Positions 6,219 to 11,882 of a DNA stretch of 11,882 nucleotides are shown here, in pieces. The notes under the pieces were generated by a model. The model had not been told where the DNA came from. It made no database searches and saw only the letters and a list, made by a program, of their open reading frames with translations. The translations under genes were made by a program, and so were the position numbers. Where the stretch lies: assembly GCA_031264715.1 (NCBI GenBank), contig JAISDP010000046.1, positions 1 to 11,882 on the forward strand, in the 5' to 3' direction. This DNA comes from Bacteroidales bacterium (GTDB lineage: Bacteria; Bacteroidota; Bacteroidia; Bacteroidales; UBA4181). Every line of letters starts with the position of its first letter. Within the stretch, counting starts at the first letter, position 1.

Positions 6219-7496
6219 ATGAGTGGTTTGGTGAATCGTAAAGTTTTTTTTTCGGGATTGCAGGACAAAACTGTCGAAGCGCCGTTCGAGTCGTGCACCT
6301 TATCCAATGGCATCAGGCTGGTACACCAAAGAATCGAATCGCCGGTAGCCTATTGTGCATTGATGATGAATACGGGGTCGCGCGATGAGTTGGAAAATGA
6401 ATCCGGCGCGGCGCATCTGGTAGAGCATCTTATGTTTAAGGAAACCGGGAAACGGAAGGCTCATCATATTCTCAGCCGCATGGAAAATGTGGGCGGCGAA
6501 TTGAATGCATACACAACCAAGGAAGATACCTGTATTCATGCCGCTTTTTTAAACACCCACTACGCACGTTCTTTGGAATTATTCAATGATATTGTTTTTA
6601 ACCACAAGGTTACCGACAAAGTGCTTCAATTGGAAAAAAATGTCGTGATCGACGAAATCAGATCGACGAAAGACAGCCCTTCCGAGTTGATATTCGATGA
6701 ATTCGACGAGCTTTTGTTTCCCAATCATCCGTTGGGCCGGAATACCTTAGGCACCGCACATTCGGTAAACAGGCTGGGCAAAATGGAAATAGAACGGTTT
6801 GTCGCCCGCAATTATCATCCTGATCAAATGGTTATATCGTCGGTGGGAAATATTTCCTTCCAGCGGCTGGCCGGTTATGCTGAAAAATATTTTGACGCCA
6901 TACCCTCGAAGCTCCAAGTACCTGTGGCGCGGACAGCTCCGGCGGTTTATGTCCCTTTCGAAAAAGGAACCGGCAAGAAAAACCACCAGTCGCACTGCAT
7001 CGTCGGCACAACATGCAACAGTTCCGACCGCAGATTCAGGATTGCCATGACCATGTTAGCCAACCTGCTCGGCGGCCCCGGAATGAATACCCGCCTGAAC
7101 ATGTCATTACGCGAACGGTACGGATGGGTTTACCACGTGGAAGCATCGTATACGCCGTATTCCGATATCGGAGTTTTTAACGTCTATTTTGCATCGGACA
7201 AGAGCAAAATAGAAAAATGTGTGGTACAAATCGAAAAAGAACTTGACAGGTTGAAGGGAAACCCATTAACCGGGGAACAGTTGAAAAAACTGCAATTACA
7301 GGTGATGGGACAATGGGCGATTGCGTCCGACATGAACGATGCAAGAATGTTATCTGCCGGGAAAAGCATATTAATGTTTGATAAAGTGGATAATTTGCAT
7401 GATATTTGGGCGCAAATTAACGAGGTAAATGCTGAACGTCTTTGCGAGGTGGCAAACGAAGTGTTCCATCATTTGAGCTTTTTGACCTATCATTGA
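6219..7496 (+). CDS. M16 family zinc metallopeptidase (processing peptidase-like)
   Basis: A 425-residue M16 peptidase of the single-unit type related to mitochondrial processing peptidase beta and bacterial YmxG-like proteins. The inverted zinc motif HxxEH is intact as H66-L-V-E69-H70 (HLVEHLMFKET), and the third ligand is E146 in VVIDEIRST, at the family's usual distance of 76 residues after H70. The C-terminal half carries the R/Y region that completes the substrate chamber (RERYGWVYHVEASY). No signal peptide or membrane segment is seen, so it probably acts in the cytoplasm on peptides or small unfolded proteins, perhaps as a homodimer. The first ATG is used. About 22 residues precede the conserved core, and a run of nine T bases (6244-6252) lies in codons 9-12, making start and frame sensitive to slippage or sequencing error. 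It is coupled to the methyltransferase gene. The natural substrate is unknown. Confidence 0.9.
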   Translation: MSGLVNRKVFFSGLQDKTVEAPFESCTLSNGIRLVHQRIESPVAYCALMMNTGSRDELENESGAAHLVEHLMFKETGKRKAHHILSRMENVGGELNAYTTKEDTCIHAAFLNTHYARSLELFNDIVFNHKVTDKVLQLEKNVVIDEIRSTKDSPSELIFDEFDELLFPNHPLGRNTLGTAHSVNRLGKMEIERFVARNYHPDQMVISSVGNISFQRLAGYAEKYFDAIPSKLQVPVARTAPAVYVPFEKGTGKKNHQSHCIVGTTCNSSDRRFRIAMTMLANLLGGPGMNTRLNMSLRERYGWVYHVEASYTPYSDIGVFNVYFASDKSKIEKCVVQIEKELDRLKGNPLTGEQLKKLQLQVMGQWAIASDMNDARMLSAGKSILMFDKVDNLHDIWAQINEVNAERLCEVANEVFHHLSFLTYH

Positions 7497-8129
7497 ATGG
7501 ATCGACGGATAGAAGAATATATATTCGATCATTTAGGCCCGGAAAGTAGCGTGTTGCATGAGTTGTACCGCTATACCCACCTGAATGTACCATATCCCGG
7601 AATGATTTCGGGTCATGAGCAGGGACGGTTGCTCAGCATGATCAGCCACATGATTCATCCCGCGCAGATTCTCGAAATAGGCGCCTATACGGGGTACTCG
7701 GCCATCTGTTTGGCCGAGGGGATGATCGCCGGCGGGCGGTTGCATACCATCGAACAGGATGACGAACGGGCTGAGATAGCGTCGGCTTTCTTCGACAAAG
7801 CCGGGTTAACGGACAGGATCACCCTGCATGTCGGCGATGCCCTCGAAATCATTCCGCGGTTCGATACTGTTTTCGACCTTGTATTCATTGATGCAGCGAA
7901 GAAACAGTATTTGGATTATTACCATGCGATATTCGACAAGGTAAAGCAGGGTGGTTATGTTTTGGTTGATAACATCCTGTGGTACGGTAAAGTAGCCGAC
8001 CCGCAGGTTCAAGATGAAACCACCGTCAAATTGCGGAGCTTCAACGATTTTGTGTGTGGAGATGAGCGCATTAAAAAGGCGATCATACAAAATCGAGATG
8101 GATTGTTTATTTTAAGGAAAAACAATTAA
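7497..8129 (+). CDS. class I SAM-dependent O-methyltransferase, TrmR/YrrM-like
   Basis: A 210-residue member of the O-methyltransferase_3 family, which includes metal-dependent catechol/caffeoyl-CoA methyltransferases and bacterial TrmR (YrrM), which methylates 5-hydroxyuridine in tRNA wobble positions. The SAM-binding loop is ILEIGAYTGYS (58-68), the acidic end of strand 2 is IEQDDE, and the metal ligands are D132 in FIDAAKKQY and D158-N159 in VDNILWYG. Length fits TrmR. The start codon directly follows the TGA of the M16 peptidase gene with no gap, so the two are very likely translated from one message. In Bacteroidota the TrmR role is plausible, but a small-molecule substrate cannot be excluded from sequence. 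No terminator is apparent in the 97 bases that follow. Confidence 0.87.
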   Translation: MDRRIEEYIFDHLGPESSVLHELYRYTHLNVPYPGMISGHEQGRLLSMISHMIHPAQILEIGAYTGYSAICLAEGMIAGGRLHTIEQDDERAEIASAFFDKAGLTDRITLHVGDALEIIPRFDTVFDLVFIDAAKKQYLDYYHAIFDKVKQGGYVLVDNILWYGKVADPQVQDETTVKLRSFNDFVCGDERIKKAIIQNRDGLFILRKNN

Positions 8130-8171
8130 AGTAAACACCTTTTGAGATTTAAATGAAAGTTTTGTTTCTGT

Positions 8172-8187
8172 ATAATTAAATAATTAA
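8172..8187. repeat. tandem 8-base A/T repeat before the MerR gene
   Basis: ATAATTAA occurs twice without a gap in a very A/T-rich stretch 40-55 bases before the MerR start. It may mark an unwinding region or a binding site, or be simple low-complexity sequence. No TAnnTTTG box is found between the methyltransferase gene and the MerR gene. Confidence 0.4.
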
Positions 8188-8226
8188 ATAAATAATCAAT
8201 AATAACCTCTAATACCAAAAGATGTC

Positions 8227-9105
8227 ATGCCGACTTATTCCATTAAAGATCTTGAAAACCTGACCGGTATTCAAGCTCATACGATAAGAATTTGGGAACA
8301 AAGATACAGTCTTTTAAGCCCGGAGAGAACACCAACCAATATCAGGATTTATTCCGATAAGGATTTACGCAAGCTTCTTAGTGTAGCTTTGCTTAACAAC
8401 AATGGTTTGAAAATTTCGAAAATTGCAAACCTGTCCGACACCGAAATTGCCGAAGCTGTCTTGCAGTTGTCGGAAGGTGAGGATTCCAACCTCGAAAGCC
8501 AGATCGAAAGCTTGAAACTGATCATGGTTGATATGAATGAGGCTAAATTCGAAAAGCTGTTCGGCCACCTGGTGCTGCAAATGGGCTTTGAAGAAACCAT
8601 CATGAAGGTCTTTGTCCCGTTCTTCAAAAGGTTGACCTTCTTATGGCAAACCAACTCGGTAACAGTGGCACAGATCAATTTCATCACATCGCTTTACAAG
8701 CAGAAATTGTATGTGGCTATTGACGGTCTGGCGCCTTCGGAAAAGGCAAACAGTAAAAAGTTTATCCTGTTCCTGCCAAAAACCGAACGGCTGGATAATG
8801 GGTTGCTTTCCTGCAATTACATAGCCAAAAAGAGGGGATTCCAAACACTCTACCTGGGAGTTTCGTTCCCATCGGAAGAATTAGTGGATATTCTTGAAAA
8901 GAATCCGGAAAGTTACCTCTTCTCGGTTGCCACCTTGTCGCAAATCGATTTGACCGCATACTACGCCAGGGTATTGGCGGCATGCAGCGCCAACCAAAAG
9001 TTGTTGCTTGCCGGAACCCAGGCCAACACGGTGAAAATTACCGATCCCAGGTTGACCATCTTCCAGGATTATACCGAATTCAAGGACTTCTTGGATCAAC
9101 TGTAA
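8227..9105 (+). CDS. MerR-family regulator with degenerate B12-binding-like C-terminal half
   Basis: A 292-residue regulator. Residues 3 to about 70 are a MerR winged helix-turn-helix (YSIKDLENLTGIQAHTIRIW, then NIRIYSDKDLRKL). The rest follows the layout of CarH/LitR light- and B12-sensing repressors: a helical bundle (about 85-170) and a Rossmann-like domain (about 175-292). In CarH-type proteins a Trp followed by a Glu-His pair and an E/D-x-H-x-x-G motif hold the cobalamin. Here W140 is kept, but the Glu-His position reads I150-N151, and the second motif reads E187-R-L189-D-N-G192, so both histidines are absent. It may sense another ligand, bind cobalamin without His ligation, or be a purely structural dimer. 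Downstream of the peptidase-methyltransferase pair but separated by 97 A/T-rich bases, its targets are unknown. The fold assignment is from motif reading. Confidence 0.8.
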   Translation: MPTYSIKDLENLTGIQAHTIRIWEQRYSLLSPERTPTNIRIYSDKDLRKLLSVALLNNNGLKISKIANLSDTEIAEAVLQLSEGEDSNLESQIESLKLIMVDMNEAKFEKLFGHLVLQMGFEETIMKVFVPFFKRLTFLWQTNSVTVAQINFITSLYKQKLYVAIDGLAPSEKANSKKFILFLPKTERLDNGLLSCNYIAKKRGFQTLYLGVSFPSEELVDILEKNPESYLFSVATLSQIDLTAYYARVLAACSANQKLLLAGTQANTVKITDPRLTIFQDYTEFKDFLDQL

Positions 9106-9171
9106 GAACCTAATGACCCTTGAAGCTTCCCCGGTTCAAAAACCTCGGAGGTCTTGGGACTTTGCAATTAA

Positions 9172-9211
9172 AGAAACCTAACAGCCGGATCTGTTAGGTT
9201 TCTCATTTTTT
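9172..9211 (+). terminator. intrinsic terminator after the MerR gene
   Basis: A perfect 13-bp stem, AGAAACCTAACAG (9172-9184) and CTGTTAGGTTTCT (9191-9203), closes the loop CCGGAT and is followed by CA and six T bases. This is a strong Rho-independent terminator 66 bases after the MerR stop. It suggests that the acetyltransferase gene downstream has its own promoter. Confidence 0.85.
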
Positions 9212-9228
9212 ATCACGTTAAGTTAAGC

Positions 9229-9726
9229 ATGAAAACAATACAGCAGGCAACGCCCAACGATTGCGCATTGATATACGAGTTAGCCGTTCCATCGTGGAAA
9301 GCGGCCTATTCCGAAATATTATCCGATGAGCAGATGGATTACATGCTGAAAATGATGTATTCCGAAGAGTCGCTCCATCGGCAGATGCAAGATGGGCATA
9401 TATTCTTCATTGTTTTGTGTGATGAAGTTCCATCCGGCTTTATTTCCTTCCATCCGCAGAGCGAAAACCTTTACATTCTCGAAAAACTGTATGTCCTTCC
9501 GCTCATACACGGAACGGGGGCGGGACGTTTCCTTGTGGAAAAAGCCGAAGAATACATCCGCGACCAGCATCCCGACCGACATTTCCTGTTCGAACTGAAC
9601 GTAAACCGTAATAATAAAGCCGTAGGATTCTACAAACAATTGGGATTCCATATCGACCGGGAAGTGGACGAAGACATTGGAAATGGCTTCTACAAGAACG
9701 ATTATATCATGCAAAAAGTTATATAA
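9229..9726 (+). CDS. GNAT family N-acetyltransferase
   Basis: A 165-residue GNAT protein, predicted to move an acetyl group from acetyl-CoA to an amine. The acetyl-CoA pyrophosphate loop (motif A) is LEKLYVLPLIHGTGAGRFLV (84-103), with the Q/R-x-x-G-x-G/A signature seen as H94-G-T-G-A-G99. Motif B is VNRNNKAVGFYKQLGF (125-140), typical of small GNATs of the RimI-like or polyamine/aminoglycoside-like broad group. The length is normal and nothing is missing. The start ATG sits 18 bases after the T-tract of the MerR terminator, so any promoter must overlap that terminator or lie upstream; no TAnnTTTG box is clear. The gene converges with the ROK kinase gene. The acceptor substrate cannot be predicted. 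Confidence 0.85.
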   Translation: MKTIQQATPNDCALIYELAVPSWKAAYSEILSDEQMDYMLKMMYSEESLHRQMQDGHIFFIVLCDEVPSGFISFHPQSENLYILEKLYVLPLIHGTGAGRFLVEKAEEYIRDQHPDRHFLFELNVNRNNKAVGFYKQLGFHIDREVDEDIGNGFYKNDYIMQKVI

Positions 9727-9798
9727 CGGTTAACGCCTCAAAAAAGGGAAATAACCGTAAAAAACGTTTCCGACGAACAAAAAATCCGTATTACAAAC

Positions 9799-9818
9799 AC
9801 AATGTTCCACAATGTTCC
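9799..9818. repeat. tandem 10-base repeat between convergent genes
   Basis: ACAATGTTCC occurs twice back to back, in the 121-base space between the GNAT and ROK stop codons. The same spacer has an inverted pair ACGGTTA (9726-9732) and TAACCGT (9752-9758). Neither has the form of a bidirectional terminator. The function is not known. Confidence 0.5.
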
Positions 9819-9847
9819 GATAAAATCCGGCTGTAATCAATAATGGT

Positions 9848-10816
9848 TTATTGCTTGTTCAATTCCTGCCAGATCAGAGCGCTGGCGCCGAGAATCGCTA
9901 CATTGCCCTCGGTAAGCGATGAAAGTACAATAGGAATCTTGCCCTGGTATATCTTGAGCAAGTTCTTTTCGAAACTTTCGCGCGTAGGATTGAGGATATA
10001 GTCGCCCGATTTGGCCAGGCCGCCGAAGAGGAATATCTTTTCGGGTGAAGTGTGTGCCACAGCGTCGGCCAGTTTGATACCCAGGAGTTCACCTGTGATA
10101 CGGAAAGCTTCCAGTGCGATTTTATCGCCGCGGGTTGCGGCATGGTAAATCATTTCGGAAGTCAACTGTTCGAATGAGTATTTGGACAGTTCGCTATTGC
10201 CGTTATATTCGGCCAACAATTCGAAAACCGTACGTTTGATACCGGGCGCGCTCACATAAGTTTCCAGGCAGCCGCGACGTCCGCAGCCACACATGCGGCC
10301 GTTGTCCTTTGCGCGTACATGTCCTATCTCGCCGGCAAAACCATCGTTTCCGTAAACCAACTCTCCATTGACTACGATACCGCTACCCAGTCCTGTACCC
10401 AAGGTGATGAGAATGAAATCCTTCATTCCCTTCGCTCCGCCATAAATCATTTCGCCGATAGCAGCAGCATTGGCATCATTGGTCACAGCAACGGGCATTT
10501 TGAAATGTTTATGCAACAAAGTAACCAGGTTTACCACTTTATTATGCGCCCATTTCAGATTCGGAGCAAACTCGATGCTGCCACTCTTGTAATTGCCATT
10601 GGGCGCGCCAATACCGATACCCATAATACTCACGGAATCGCCGAGTTCGGCTGCCGTTTTGTCAATTGCGCCATTCAATCCGGTAAGATATACGTTGATG
10701 TCATCTGTCTGGTCGGTGGGAACCGAGCCTTCCATCATCACATTACCTACGCGGTCGATAATACCGTACTTGGTAAACGTTCCTCCTATGTCTATCCCTA
10801 CTACTGCATCTTTCAT
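9848..10816 (-). CDS. ROK-family sugar kinase (RokA-like glucokinase)
   Basis: A 322-residue ROK kinase that phosphorylates a hexose, probably glucose or an amino sugar, with ATP. It has the phosphate loop DIGGTFTKYG (9-18), catalytic D114 in VTNDANAAAIGE, a second phosphate loop LGTGLGSG (139-146), and the ROK zinc region E163-I-G-H166 with C176, C178 and C183 (MCGCGRRGCLE). All expected residues are present and the length is normal. It has no N-terminal helix-turn-helix, so it is an enzyme and not a NagC/XylR-type ROK repressor. Bacteroides fragilis RokA, a ROK hexokinase with broad hexose use, is the closest characterised relative that comes to mind; orthology is inferred. The gene lies 79 bases downstream of the PorP/SprF gene on the same strand with no terminator visible between them, so read-through is possible. 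Confidence 0.9.
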   Translation of the reverse strand: MKDAVVGIDIGGTFTKYGIIDRVGNVMMEGSVPTDQTDDINVYLTGLNGAIDKTAAELGDSVSIMGIGIGAPNGNYKSGSIEFAPNLKWAHNKVVNLVTLLHKHFKMPVAVTNDANAAAIGEMIYGGAKGMKDFILITLGTGLGSGIVVNGELVYGNDGFAGEIGHVRAKDNGRMCGCGRRGCLETYVSAPGIKRTVFELLAEYNGNSELSKYSFEQLTSEMIYHAATRGDKIALEAFRITGELLGIKLADAVAHTSPEKIFLFGGLAKSGDYILNPTRESFEKNLLKIYQGKIPIVLSSLTEGNVAILGASALIWQELNKQ

Positions 10817-10895
10817 GTTGATCTTGATATTTGTTATGATTTATGATTATTGATAATTAAAATTAATTTACACTTTACAAAGAAATCGCACGGCG

Positions 10896-11813
10896 TTATT
10901 CGAGGAAACGGGTTGTTTTCCTGCCTTTTTGCGGTTTCTGGATACGTACGGAAAGCATTATTTCGTGTGTATTTGCTGCCAGCGACGAAGTTACCCCAAC
11001 AGAACGGTCGTAGGCATATCCCACACGAAACATACCGAACTCGACGCCCAACATAACTGCAAATGCATTATTGGGCCGGAAAGACAGGCAAGCCCAGTAT
11101 TTTTTCTGATACCAGCCGGTAACATTAAGATCGAAAAAACTAAGGTAATTGCTGTTGCGATACATGATACCGGGAGCAATATCAAAATCCCTGTCTATTG
11201 CCCTGCGGTAGCGTGTATAAACATAAAATTCCCTTCCGGGTTTACCGGTATAGGCGTCCTCCGGGCCCGGATTGATCAGGTGTGTAACCGAAGCGCCAAA
11301 GGTAAATCCGTATGTATTCAGTTCCAAGCCTGCATCAAAATCGGCAGTGGTACGCGATGATTTTTCGGTTGATGACACTTCCGGATCGTCATCTTCGTTC
11401 AGCCTGTTCTTTTTGGGGTCCCAATAGCTGTTGTACAAACCGCCCGACAATCCCAGCGAGAGAAGCATGTTGTCGGTAAGGTCAATATGGTAAGCATACG
11501 ACAGCATGGCATCTACTGTTTGATGGCTTACGCCAAGTTTATCGAACATCAGGCTCAAACCCAATCCCGACTGGATGCCATTAAAATAGCTGTGTGCATT
11601 CAGGATGCTCGTTTTTGGCGCATTTTCAAAACCGGTCCACTGCTGACGATTGAACAGGAATATATCTACATTATTGCTGTTGCCTGTGGCGGCCGGATTC
11701 ATGTTGATCCGCGAAAACCACTGCTGGGTCAGGAAAATATCCGACTGCCCGTAGGCGAACGTACCCACGGTAGATATCAGTACAAAAATTACATTCCTTT
11801 TAATAGACATCAT
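10896..11813 (-). CDS. PorP/SprF family type IX secretion system membrane protein
   Basis: A 305-residue outer-membrane protein of the PorP/SprF family, named after Porphyromonas PorP and Flavobacterium SprF, which work in or with the type IX secretion system (SprF supports export of SprB-like adhesins). A signal peptide is clear (about 22 residues, likely cleavage before QSD). The mature N-terminus carries the family hallmark NPAATG (39-44) and RQQWTGFENAP (56-66), then alternating strands such as GLGLSLMFDKLG and the C-terminal GMFRVGYAYDRS typical of this beta-barrel. The second Met (11810) is an equally good start given the very short leader. Family members often stand beside large adhesin genes; none is in the window, but the upstream neighbour is cut off. 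No gliding genes porK-N are visible. Confidence 0.9.
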   Translation of the reverse strand: MMSIKRNVIFVLISTVGTFAYGQSDIFLTQQWFSRINMNPAATGNSNNVDIFLFNRQQWTGFENAPKTSILNAHSYFNGIQSGLGLSLMFDKLGVSHQTVDAMLSYAYHIDLTDNMLLSLGLSGGLYNSYWDPKKNRLNEDDDPEVSSTEKSSRTTADFDAGLELNTYGFTFGASVTHLINPGPEDAYTGKPGREFYVYTRYRRAIDRDFDIAPGIMYRNSNYLSFFDLNVTGWYQKKYWACLSFRPNNAFAVMLGVEFGMFRVGYAYDRSVGVTSSLAANTHEIMLSVRIQKPQKGRKTTRFLE

Positions 11814-11827
11814 ACCCGATTTGGGGT

Positions 11828-11859
11828 CAAAAATAAGAAATATTTTGATCGAACTTCAA
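11828..11859 (-). promoter_or_regulatory. Bacteroidota promoter of the PorP/SprF gene
   Basis: Read on the minus strand, TATTTTTG (11828-11835) matches the TAnnTTTG -7 box, with TTG at 11857-11859 as the -33 box and a 21-base spacer. The transcript would begin near 11821-11824, only about 8-12 bases before the ATG at 11813, so the message would be nearly leaderless. Confidence 0.55.
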
Positions 11860-11882
11860 CATAAATGCATTTTTTTGATGAA

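Noticed and set aside
10319..10846. 175-codon plus-strand frame opposite the ROK kinase
   Set aside because: The opposite strand encodes an intact ROK kinase with every expected motif; the plus frame has no family features.

Overview
The window looks like chromosomal DNA from a member of the Bacteroidota, most likely the order Bacteroidales. Three putative promoters carry the TAnnTTTG -7 box typical of this phylum, Shine-Dalgarno sequences are largely absent before starts, and the gene content fits: GH127 and GH2 polysaccharide enzymes with a XylR-like regulator, a RokA-like sugar kinase and a PorP/SprF protein. PorP/SprF belongs to the type IX secretion/gliding world, so a T9SS-bearing lineage (Porphyromonas-, Paludibacter- or Dysgonomonas-like) is more likely than a gut Bacteroides. 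This placement is inference; no rRNA or tRNA is present.

Left block (132-5864, + strand): a GH127-type beta-L-arabinofuranosidase family enzyme and a GH2 glycosidase lie in tandem, both with export signals, followed by a strong terminator. After a 554-base gap packed with hairpin repeats comes a 392-residue XylR-like regulator (sugar-sensing periplasmic-binding-protein fold plus AraC DNA-binding domain). Together they look like a small arabinose/pectin side-chain module: exported enzymes release pentose or galactose-type sugars, and the cytoplasmic regulator senses a sugar and probably controls the enzymes. No SusC/SusD pair, transporter or pentose kinase is visible. The two enzyme genes are much richer in G+C than the rest of the window.

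Middle block (5865-9726, + strand): a good promoter and a roughly 175-base leader with a hairpin and mini-ORFs precede an M16 zinc peptidase gene, whose stop codon abuts the start of a class I SAM-dependent O-methyltransferase (TrmR/YrrM-like). Next come a MerR regulator with a degenerate cobalamin-binding-like C-terminal half, a clear terminator, and a GNAT acetyltransferase.

Right block (9848-11813, - strand): a PorP/SprF family outer-membrane protein with its own promoter and a very short leader, followed by a ROK-family sugar kinase. This block converges on the GNAT gene.

The least explained material is the non-coding DNA at 4140-4610: a series of perfect or near-perfect hairpins, three sharing the core CCTRACGG, plus an 87-base rod-like inverted repeat. 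The next are the structured leader of the peptidase operon and the MerR protein that lacks the histidines expected of a B12 photoreceptor/sensor.
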